Translations under genes and position numbers: made by a program
Notes under the pieces: model-generated
What the model saw: only the letters and a program-made list of their open reading frames with translations
The model's database searches: none
What the model was told of the DNA's origin: nothing
Source: Gigaspora margarita
Lineage: Eukaryota; Glomeromycota; Glomeromycetes; Diversisporales; Gigasporaceae
Direction: 5' to 3'
Assembly: GCA_009809945.1 (NCBI GenBank)
Contig: WTPW01000608.1
Location: 221,786 to 285,785 of the forward strand
DNA: 64,000 nucleotides
Part shown: positions 54,622 through 64,000 of the stretch, one piece after another
Layout: every line of letters begins with the position of its first letter
Numbering within the stretch: the stretch's first letter is position 1

Positions 54622-56710
54622 AGGACCCCAAACATCCCTCATATAGGTTATAACTGATCTGCATGAATTTAGACGTTTTTGCTACCCCTAAAATCAAGTA
54701 AATTTGCTAAAAGTTGGATTATTACATATAAACTTTATAGTAATTTGCTAAAAACTAAATTATAACATCTAGTATCAAGTAAATAAATATAGTATAAATT
54801 TTTTTATTTGAATTCATAGAATTAAAATAAAAAAATTTTTATCAAATTTGGTCAAGAACTCGTGGAGATTTCTTTGATGAAAGTTCCTGTAAACAATTTC
54901 AACATAGCTTCTTTGTAATATGTTTTTTTGCTTTTTCAAAATAACCCACTGTTTGGCGATAATTTACAAGAAATTTTACTATGCTAACTAAAAAAAAAAT
55001 TTATAACAAGACTTGTAGCGCATATTATGAACTAATAGAATCTCAAATTTTATAAAAAAGTATTAAAAACTTGTGAAGATATTAACGTTTTTGTAAATTC
55101 AGACACATACGTTTTCACAAGTTTTCTTCTAAACTTCAAATGCTTCCTGAAGTACTTTCTCAAAATGAAACCTCCAAAACATGACTAAGTAAGTTGATAG
55201 AATAGGTATTTTAAAGTCTTCGGTTAAAATTTCATCAAAAACAGATCAATATTGACGAAGTTATGATGATTTTTCAATTTGCTTTCAGATTCGGAATTTT
55301 CTAAAATTTACAATTTTGATGAAACCAAAAAAATTACATCACAGGCTAGATTTTACAAGTTCAAATGAAACAAGTTACTGCGCATATTATTGACTAATAA
55401 AATCTCAAATTTTATGAAAAAATGTTGAAAACTCGTAGATATTAACGTTTTTGTAAATTTGGACGTATATGTTTTTGCAAACAATTTTGGTACATAATAT
55501 ATGTTTTTAGAAATAGAAAAAATCTTTTATCAAAGATTTCTCTGCGAGTTCTTGACCAAATTTGATGAAAATTTTTTTATTTTAATTCTACAAATATAAA
55601 GAATTCAAATAAAAATTTTTTATTGAATTTGGTCAAGAACTCGTAGAGAAATCTTTAATGAAAGATTTTTTCTATTTTCAAAAACATATATCATGTGCCA
55701 AAATTGTTTGCAAAAATATATGCATCCGAATTTACAAAAATATTAATATCTTCATGAATTTTCAACATTTTTTCATAAAATTTGAGATTCTATTAGTCAA
55801 TAATATGCTCTAAAAGTTTACTTAGTGTGCAGTAACTTGTTTAATTTGAACTTGTGAAAATCTAGCCTGTGATGTAATTTTTCTGTTTTCGTCAAAATTG
55901 TAAATTTTAGAAAATTCTGAATCTGGAAACAAATTAAAAAATCATCATAACTTCGTCAATATTAATCCGTTTTTGATGAAATTTTAAATGAAGACTTTAA
56001 AATACCTATTCTATCAACTTACTTAGTTACGTTTTGAAGGTTTCATTTTGAGAAAGTGCTTCTGAAAGCATTTGAAGTTTAGAGGAAAACTTGCGAAAAT
56101 GTATGCATCTGAATTTACAAAAATGTTAATATCTTCACGAGTTTTTAATACTTTTTTATAAAATTTGAGATTCTATTAGTCTATTATATGCGCTACAAGT
56201 CTTGTTATAAAATGTTTTTTAGTTAGCATAGTAAAATTTCTTGTAAATCATCGCCGAATAGTGGGTTATTTAAAAAGTTAAAAATTATTATATAAATTAC
56301 TAACTAATTCACTTAATAATAACCCCATGCAATTGTATTAAATAATTATTTGTTTATCGATATACAATCATGATTAATGATCGTAATACATATGCAGGAT
56401 AAGTACCAAGTTTCTATTGATACTAAAGTCCGATTATATGCTACAACTGTTTTTCAATTATAACTGATTATCACTTTGCTCCGTAAACCATTAATAACTT
56501 GTTATTCCAGATTGATTATCATCAAAATGTGGTTAAATTGCTAAAAATAAAATATGATATGTATAAAATCTTAGAAATTTGTCAAAATATTCAATTATGA
56601 CCCTTTTTAAAATTAACTTCAAAATTTGCTAAAATTAAAATTTGGACCTTAGATCAAAATTAAATCAATTTGCTAAAAAAATGATATATATCAGAGATGT
56701 CTGGGGTCTT
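54622..56710 (+). mobile_element. Nested-palindrome element, copy 1 (AGGACCCC family, 2.09 kb)
   Basis: It starts AGGACCCCAAACATCCCTCA and ends in GATGTCTGGGGTCTT, an imperfect inverted match. The flanks (C/T)TTATTAT (54614-54621, 56711-56718) match at 7 of 8 bases. About 54945-56275 is itself an inverted repeat centred near 55600, with arms of about 650 bases (outer motif AATAACCCACTGTTTGGCGA, inner motif TTTGGTCAAGAACTCG). 56330-56710 is unique to one side and fixes the direction. No coding sequence. The second copy at 58764 is in reverse. Confidence 0.85.
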
Positions 56711-57413
56711 TTTATTATTATTATTGATATCATTTTATTGATATCCCCCTATATTAGCATTACTGGCGTCGTCTTTTTATTATTGTGGTGATTTAGTGAT
56801 AGATCATCCATCGGGTTTCCACGTATTGCATATTTGATTTTTATTGTACCTGTAACTTATAGATTCATATATTATACCCTTATCCATAATCAATTGGAGT
56901 GTAAATTGGCACTATTGTCTATGTTGTTTATTGCTCTCCCAAATCAACTATTACAATATATGACCATGGCAACTAGTATGTGATCCACAGTAACCAGTAT
57001 GTTATCTATGGCAATCAGTATATAATTGCTTTTTTTAGTTAATTGTAACCAGAGCTCTGTAAATGATATACTAGTTTCAAACTTGACATAACTAGTATAT
57101 TCAGTAGAATTCGTGAATATAAAGTTTTTATTGTAAATATATGTATGGCATTTAGAATTTTACTTTAATGAATTAAATTATTTTCTCACGATACTGGATA
57201 TTATCCAAAATATTTAGGGCTTCCTAAACTATGTGATGAAAAATATCACATATTTACTACCTTATTGTTATTGTCATTGTCAAAATAATGTGATGCTATT
57301 CATTATATAACTTAGGATTTAAGATATGTATTTTACCAAATATTATGTATATAGATAATATAAGTTAATAGAAAGCAGAATGACCTTCTAATAATTAGTA
57401 TGTAGACTGGTAG

Positions 57414-57604
57414 ATAAAACATTTGCCATGTTGAATAGCACAATTTGAATGCTGCCATTTGAACTACCTAATACTATTGCATGACTTCGCAGACATGCAT
57501 GTCCATAAAATTAAGTGAGTGTTAAATAACAGTTCGAATAGCAGTTTGAGTAGCATTCAAATTGTGCCATTCAGCATAGCGAATGTTTTAAATTTTACTT
57601 GTGA
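57414..57604. mobile_element. MITE E, copy 2
   Basis: Same family as 50521: left AAAACATTTGCCATGTTGAA, right GTGCCATTCAGCATAGCGAA then TGTTTTAAATTTTAC, core ACATGCATGTC. Its inner arms are shorter and more diverged. Confidence 0.75.
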
Positions 57605-58384
57605 AAACTATATGCTCTAATCATTTTATCTTAACTGATATTTAAATATTAGTAAATGCCTTTATTTATTTGAACATTTCATTAACAATACCAAATATAC
57701 CGAGTTCCCCTCTTAACAGATTTTTAATAGTAAAATGATGTTATATTCATCTTTTTTAATGCTTATCCTATGTTGATAATGATATACATTATTTATTCTA
57801 TTAGAATTACCTATTGAGCAGATTTGATAATTAAAATTAGTTTAATAGCCTGTTCAAGTTATAAACTGCAGCAGTATTTCTTTCTCAATGAAATAAATAT
57901 TCTTTCTACTCTGATAATGATAACTAAGATTATCATTTTTCATTAATGCTTTACGTTCCTCCTTTTCAATATCTATTCTATTTTAGTAATGTGCAAAATT
58001 TTAATCTTAGCGGATTTCTAATAGTAAATGAGTGCTTATTTTATTTTTTTTAATATTGTCAAGTATATTCTATTTACATCTCTCATAAAAGTGAAGTCTA
58101 ATAATAAGGCAATATTCTACATTCATATATAAACATCTTTTTTTGCTAGGTTTCCATCAGTTGACTTCTGGTTTAAATTCTTATGAAATAGTACTAAAAT
58201 ACCAGAATTTAATGTTAGTTACATCAAATTTGTAAAAATATAGTTTATTACTCAATAATGTTCTGCCTTATAATATCGTTCACAAGGAACAGGTAAATAA
58301 AATCATAACATGAATATAAGATGAAATAAATAAAATAGATAAGCTAAGAACAAAAAGCTTACTTGAATAAATATTAGAAATTTT

Positions 58385-58715
58385 ACCAATTTCACTAGTA
58401 ACAATAAGTTATTTCACCACTAATTTTGTCAGCAGCCGCTGTTAGCATCTTTAGAGAGAGTTGACAAGATTTATATTTTGATTATCACTATTTCTGCATT
58501 TCATCATTTCACCATTTCACTATTTCACCATTTCACCAATTACACCAATTACACCAATTCACAAATTCACCAATTATGCCAATTACACCAATTCACCAAT
58601 TCACCAATTACACCAATTACACCATGCCGATTAGTAATTGGTGAAATAGTACAATTATTTTACCATCCTATTTTAATTTCACTAGCATCTTTAGTAGTAC
58701 CATCTCAATAAAAAA
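58385..58715. repeat. GGTGAAATT-type minisatellite, reverse copy
   Basis: Tandem CACCAATTA and CACCATTTC units (58500-58625), followed by AATTTCACTAGCATCTTTAG. It matches 46985-47190 in reverse, including the GATGCT(A/G)GTGAAATT edge. AGCATCTTTAG also occurs to the left at 58446, so the edges may be inverted or direct repeats of the element. Confidence 0.75.
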
Positions 58716-58763
58716 GTGCACCTGTCATATAGCATTTGCAAATATTGCAGAATGGCTATTGGC

Positions 58764-60859
58764 AGGACCCTGGACATCTCTGATATATGTCATATTTTTT
58801 TTTTAGCAAATTGATTCAATTTTGATCTAAGGTCCAAATTTTAATTTTAGCAAATTAAAGTTAATTTTAAAAAGGGTCATAATTGAATATTTTGGCAAAT
58901 TACTAAGATTTTATACATGTTATATTTTATTTTTAGCAATTTAATCACATTTTGATGATAACCAAGTTATTAATAGTTTACGGAGCAAAGTAATAATCAA
59001 TTATAATTAAAAAGTAGTTGTAGCATATAATCGGGCTTTAGTATCAATAGCAACTTGATACTTACTCTGCATATGTATTACGATCATTGATCATGATTGT
59101 ATGTCGATAAACAAATAATTACATAATACAATTGCACGGGGTTATCATTAAGTGAATTAGTAATTTATATAATAATTTTTAACTTTTCAAAATAACCCAC
59201 TGTTCAGCGATGATTTACAAGAAATTTTACTATACTAACTAAAAAAAAATTATAACAAAACTTGTAGCGCATATCATGGACTAATAGAATCTCAAATTTT
59301 ATGAAAAAGTATTGAAAACTCGTGAAGATATTAACGTTTTTGTAAATTCGGACACATACGTTTTTGCAAGTTTTCCTAAACTTCAAATGCTTCCTGAAGC
59401 ACTTTCTCAAAATGAAACCTTCAAAACGTGACTAAGTAAGTTGGTTGAATAGGTATTTTAAAGTCTTTAGTTAAAATTTCATCAAAAATGGATCAATATT
59501 AACAAAGTTATGATGATTTTTCAATTTGCTTCCAGATTCGGGATTTTCTAAAATTTACAATTTTGATGAAAACTGAAAAATTACATCACAGGCTAGATTT
59601 TTACAAGTTCAAATGAAACAAGTTACTGCGCACTAAGTAAACTTTTAGAGCATATTATTTACTAATATAATCTCAAATTTTATGAAAAAATATTGAAAAC
59701 TCGTGGAGATATTAACGTTTTTGTAAATTTAGACGTCATACGTTTTTGCAAACAATTTTGGCACGTGATATACGTCTTTGGAAATAGAAAAAATCTTTCA
59801 TCAAAGATTTCTCTACGAGTTCTTGACCAAATTCGACAAAAATTTTTTTATTTGAATTCTATATATTTGTAGAATTAAAATAAAAAAATTTTCATCGAAC
59901 TTGGTCAAGAACTCGTAGAGAAATCTTTGATGAAAGATTTTTTCTATTTCCAAAAACGTATATCACATGCCAAAATTGTTTGCAAAAACGTATAACGTCC
60001 AAATTTACAAAAACGTTAATATCTCCACGAGTTTTCAATATTTTTTCATAAAATTTGAGATTCTATTAGTAAATAATATGCTCTAAAAGTTTACTTAGTG
60101 CGCAGTAACTTGTTTCATTTGAACTTGTAAAAATCTAGCCTGTGATGTAATTTTTCTGTTTTCATCAAAATTGTAAATTTTAAAAAATCCCGAATCTGGA
60201 AGCAAATTGAAAAATCATCATAACTTCGTAAATATTGATCTGTTTTTGATAAAATTTTAAATGAAGACTTTAAAATACCTATTCTACCAACTTACTTAGT
60301 CACGTTTTGGAGTTTTCATTTTGAGAAAGTGCTTAAGGAAGCATTTGAAGTTTAGGAAAACTTGCGAAAACGTATGTGTCCGAATTTACAAAAACGTTAA
60401 TATCTTCACGAGTTTTCAATACTTTTTCATAAAATTTGAGATTCTATTAGTCCATGATATGCGCTACAAGTCATGTTATAAAATTTTTTTTAGTTAGCAT
60501 AGTAAAATTTCTTGTAAATCATCGCTGAACAGTGGGTTATTTTGAAAAAGCAAAAAAACATATTACAAAGAAGCTACATTAAAATTGTTTACAGGAACTT
60601 TCATCAAAGATATCTCCACGAGTTCTTGACCAAATTTGATAAAAATTTTTTTATTTTAATTCTATGAATTCAAATAAAAAAATTTATACTATATTTATTT
60701 ACTTGATACTAGATGTTATAATTTAGTTTTTAGCAAATTACTATAAAGTTTATATGTAATAATCCAACTTTTAGCAAATTTACTTGATTTTAGGGGTAGC
60801 AAAAATGCCTAAATTCATGCAGATCAGTTATGACCTATATGAGAGATGTCCGGGGTCCT
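58764..60859 (-). mobile_element. Nested-palindrome element, copy 2 (reverse)
   Basis: Reverse of copy 1: it begins AGGACCCTGGACATCTCTGA and ends with TATGAGAGATGTCCGGGGTCCT. The 8-base duplication CTATTGGC is exact (58756-58763, 60860-60867). The internal palindrome spans about 59190-60545 with its centre near 59870, and its arms are better preserved than in copy 1. It is inserted in the gag-like region of the DIRS-like element. Confidence 0.9.
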
Positions 60860-61289
60860 CTATTGGCTTTTAAGGCCTACATTCTGATTATTTACAAAAA
60901 TAGAGAACATGAGCTTAATTTATACAGGGACCACATTAGTGAGTTATGTCTTAGGCAAAACTTCCATGCTGTAATGTCCTATGATAAAGACCACAAAGTG
61001 TCCCTAGTCACAAATCAGAACTCAACTCTCTTGGACCATGAAACTAAGGTTGAAGTTAGAAGCTTTGATATGTCATTGCAAAGAAGTCAAACACAATACA
61101 TAGCATACTATATGTTCCAAGGTGGAATGACATGATAGTAGAGATATATGTATCAAGTGAAACAAATGTTACTGCCTAAATAAAACAGTTTGTGAAAGAG
61201 TTCATGCTTGCCTAATATGTAGAAAAACTGGCCATAGCGAGCAGAGGTGTTTTAGAAGAAATAACCAGAGGAAAACCAACTCCTCTAAT

Positions 61290-62660
61290 AGTAGCAAAAG
61301 ACGAAGTTCACTGCAACAATAACAAAAAAAAAAATTTCTGCATCATGCATAATATTAACAATGATTATGTGCATAACAATTAATTAGTAGGATGTGCATA
61401 TAAACAAATAATAACAAATTGTAGTACACAACAATAATACTAAAGTAGAAGCAAGAAATAGAGTGGTATTAAATTATGGCCTGAATATGTTAGAGTATTG
61501 GCCATTGTTCTTAACCTGTTACAATGTATACATAAATAATATAAAAAAAAACAAAAAAAAATAAAATAAAAAATAAAAAATAAAAATAAAAAGAGACATA
61601 ATAATAATAAATATATATATATATAATTATAAACAATTGCTATATATATATATACTACAGGTCAATTACTTTATCTACTTGATATCAACTTACTATGTCA
61701 ATTTTCAATGACCTAAACAGTACCAAGCTCCAAACATTCCAAACAATATAAATTAGCTCAAGGTATCACTATGTTCATAGCTCCAATACTTCAATTAGTA
61801 GAGTACACACTTATAGCTATTTCTCTATACAATATGCTACTAACTACTATCAAGAACAAACTATATAAGCAGCTTAACCCAACATATTTAGCATCTCTAC
61901 TCCAATCAATACCAAAATGTTTATATACCTTACAAGAGACCATCCCAATTGGTCATTAAGGGTAGGAGGTACTATTTTAAAATTATATTTAATTTTAATG
62001 GTAATTTTTTTTATAATTAATTTTATGAAAAATTTTATTAAATAAGGGGAGTGACAAAAATCAGGTGATTTTTTAGAGGGGGAAGGGGGTAAAACAAGTT
62101 GAAATTATATATAAGAACCTAACTATATATATATTAAAGAAGAGGGAGGGGAGTAGGCCTCTGATAAAAAATAATCAGGTGATTAATGACACGGCCCTAA
62201 ACTAATTTTAATACTTAAGACAAAGTTTGTAGAGCATGTTTTTCTAATTCTAATAATAGTAAAATTATTAAAATTGGTTAAAAACTCAGTAAAATATATA
62301 TTTTTAAAAATTGAGTATTAAAATTTAGTAATAAAACTAACTTATAAATTTATATCAATTGACCAATCAGAATTAGCAATTTTGTGCAACCCAAAAAAAT
62401 TTGGACTAATTTAGAAAAACTTTGTAATATATACAACTATATTTTTTAAAATATAATAATAGTTCAAAATTTTACCATAATAGATAAATTGTTTTATTTA
62501 TATTTTGTAAAATTTTAATAAAATTAGTTGTAATTTAAAAAAGTTTATTAGTAGCATATAACAGTTTTATATAAAATTTTCAAAATACTATATAAAACTA
62601 TATCAAAATAATCTATGTACCCTCTACCCTTAACTTATCTGTTAGAGGCTAAAAAATAGT
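61290..62660. other. AT-rich middle of the DIRS-like element
   Basis: Low-complexity A/T sequence with A-rich and (TA)n tracts (61535-61660) and a 62-codon frame (61771-61959) without family signal. Confidence 0.45.
62046..62197. mobile_element. Small MITE with TAA duplication
   Basis: Ends GGGGAGTGACAAAAATCAGG then TGATTTTTTA and, from the right, GGGCCGTGTCATTAATCACC then TGATTATTTTTTA. TAA outside both ends (62043-62045, 62198-62200). PIF/Harbinger-like; the TIR match is imperfect. Confidence 0.6.
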
Positions 62661-64000
62661 TTTAGATTTAATTTTTCAGGCCAAACCAGACTAATTCAGG
62701 GAAACCTAAAGATAATAGTAATTGACCCTCTATTATTCACAAGATATATCCAGGATGAACTTGCACAAGGACAAATATATGGTTCATTTTCTAAACAGCA
62801 TCCACTATGTCAACTCTTCCAAGTAAAACTCTGTGGTTTAGTAGAGAAAAAAGACACAGATCCCAAAATTTACCATGTAATATTACACCTTTCTGCTCTC
62901 TTTAGAGCTAGTATTAATAATGGTATAGATAGAATTGAGTTCAGTACTCAATACAAAAATATAAGTCATACAATTAGATGGATTACACATTATAGAAAAG
63001 GATGCATTTTATTAAAATTGACATAAAAGATGCCTACAGAATTCTGCTAGTACATCTGGTGGACCAGGTACTTTAAGAAATTATTTTCAAGAACCAAATA
63101 TATTTTGATAAAGTATTGGCCTTCAGAAATTGTACCTCAGGAGGTATATTTTGCAGGTTCACTGATGCTCTGGCATAGATCGCCACACAACAAGAAATAA
63201 AATTGATAATTTATTATGTCGATGATTTCCTTATTATATCAAAAGCAAATGTACAAGATGAGCTAAATCAGCTTCTTCAGATACTTAGTGTGCTAAATGT
63301 ATCATACAAACTATCTAAATTTGAGGGTTTGAGTACCTCTATTATATTTCTTAGCATCTACCTTAACACAGAATCATTCATAGTCACAATTCCTGATAAC
63401 AAAAAGCACAAACTAATCACTATGCTAAGACAATGAGAGAACAAATACTACAACCTCTGGTCAGATTACTGATGTAAATGTGCCAAGTTCTTCTACAAGG
63501 ACGCCTATTCATATAGTGGTTTATCAAGACCCTAAGCACCATAAGCAGTCTAAAGTCTTATAAAATTAAATAGCCCCATGAAGTTAGATATTAGTAGTAG
63601 TTAATAGTACTACCTATGTAGTCTGGGTTCACTTGATAGAAGAACAACAATAGCTTGATCCAGCCATGCAAAATATCTTCAATGATGTGTTCAATTTAGG
63701 CAGAGGCACAACATCCAAATCTTATTTTACTATCTTTAATTGGTCCAGAGAAATGAATCTATCCTAGTACAGTATACATAAATATGAGCTCCTAACCATA
63801 CTAATTGCAATGTTAATATTTGCTCGCATCTGGATCCAAAAGTGATTTGTTATCTGGTCTGATAACCAGGCAAACATAGAGGCTATTTATTCTGGTTTTT
63901 GCAAAAATTCTGCAATTAACAAAATAGTAGTAGCAATATATCAAGCTTAGATAATCAGAAGCTTTTCAATTAAAATAGAACATATACTAGAGAAAATAAA

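Larger units (their letters stand above)
56711..58763. other. Segment between the two nested-palindrome copies
   Basis: AT-rich; contains MITE E copy 2 and the GGTGAAATT-type minisatellite. The last 50 bases belong to the DIRS-like element that resumes at 60868. No gene in 56711-57413 or 57605-58384; (TTATTA)n at 56711-56725. Confidence 0.6.
58716..64000 (+). mobile_element. Fossil DIRS-like (tyrosine-recombinase) retrotransposon, broken
   Basis: Treated as a fossil. Parts in order on the plus strand: a gag-like region (about 58716-61140, split by the nested-palindrome element), a zinc knuckle CLICRKTGHSEQRC (near 61230), a long AT-rich stretch with a small MITE, a reverse transcriptase (about 62680-63440) with LSALFRASINNGI and YYVDDFLIIS, and the start of RNase H (SDNQANIEAIYSGF, near 63860). 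It runs off the window. The SIN(N/D)GI text in the RT is typical of DIRS-type elements, from memory. It is broken, with roughly ten or more breaks, and looks old. Confidence 0.7.

Noticed and set aside
54622-60859. A single giant 6.2-kb palindromic transposon
   Set aside because: The right half has its own exact 8-bp duplication and the left half a near one, so two separate insertions in opposite directions explain it better.
1-64000. CRISPR array
   Set aside because: No set of identical short repeats with unique equal-length spacers; all tandem arrays here are minisatellites or palindromes.

Overview
The window looks like nuclear DNA of an arbuscular mycorrhizal fungus (Glomeromycotina, Rhizophagus/Gigaspora-like). 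This is an inference from what I remember of these genomes: very high AT content, dense decayed transposons, short-intron genes, and three gene types I associate with this group. Those are a SAM-like/coiled-coil/PD-(D/E)XK (Crinkler-type) protein, an IQ-motif protein, and a multi-exon zinc-ribbon family. No database was searched.

Layout. 1-2.9 kb: 3' piece of a LINE (minus), then a spliced CACTA-superfamily (Plavaka-like) transposase gene. 3-12.3 kb: an extremely AT-rich block with a TA-flanked MITE, a diverged tandem array split by a tRNA-headed SINE, a Mutator-like element, and five decayed reading frames. Two of these are recognisable: a J-domain protein and the helicase half of a CRESS-DNA virus Rep. 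A second SINE carries a MITE. 12.3-16.9 kb: two tandem copies of a long repeat (family R), the first holding a 1.7 kb element made of palindromes. 16.9-21 kb: a plus-strand LINE with a 166 bp MITE. 22.2-24.1 kb: two nested elements with AGGACCCC ends, then an 0.9 kb palindrome. 25.4-27.7 kb: a decayed gene of unknown family holding two DNA elements. 28.7-30.9 kb: a broken multi-exon host gene. 31.7-43.2 kb: two direct copies of a 5-6 kb segment that differ by clean transposon insertions. 43.3-45.1 kb: an intact three-exon SAM/nuclease gene. 46.0-46.8 kb: an IQ-motif gene with a frameshift. 47-50 kb: a third R copy with an assembly gap. 51-53.6 kb: a decayed hAT transposase (minus). 54.6-60.9 kb: two inverted 2.1 kb insertions of one nested-palindrome element. 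58.7-64 kb: a broken DIRS-like retrotransposon running off the window.

How it fits together. Only the 43.3 kb gene and perhaps the Plavaka-like gene look able to make protein; the rest is transposon strata. The most notable signals are: (1) a non-coding family with AGGACCCC ends and 8-bp target duplications, 170 bp to 2.1 kb, seen six times; (2) a short motif (TAAGTAAACTTGTTC) recurring in alternating orientation in three separate palindrome arrays; (3) the AT-rich block of decayed frames including a J-domain and a CRESS Rep; (4) two SINEs with different tRNA-like heads and one shared tail; and (5) a segmental duplication that gives empty sites dating the insertions.
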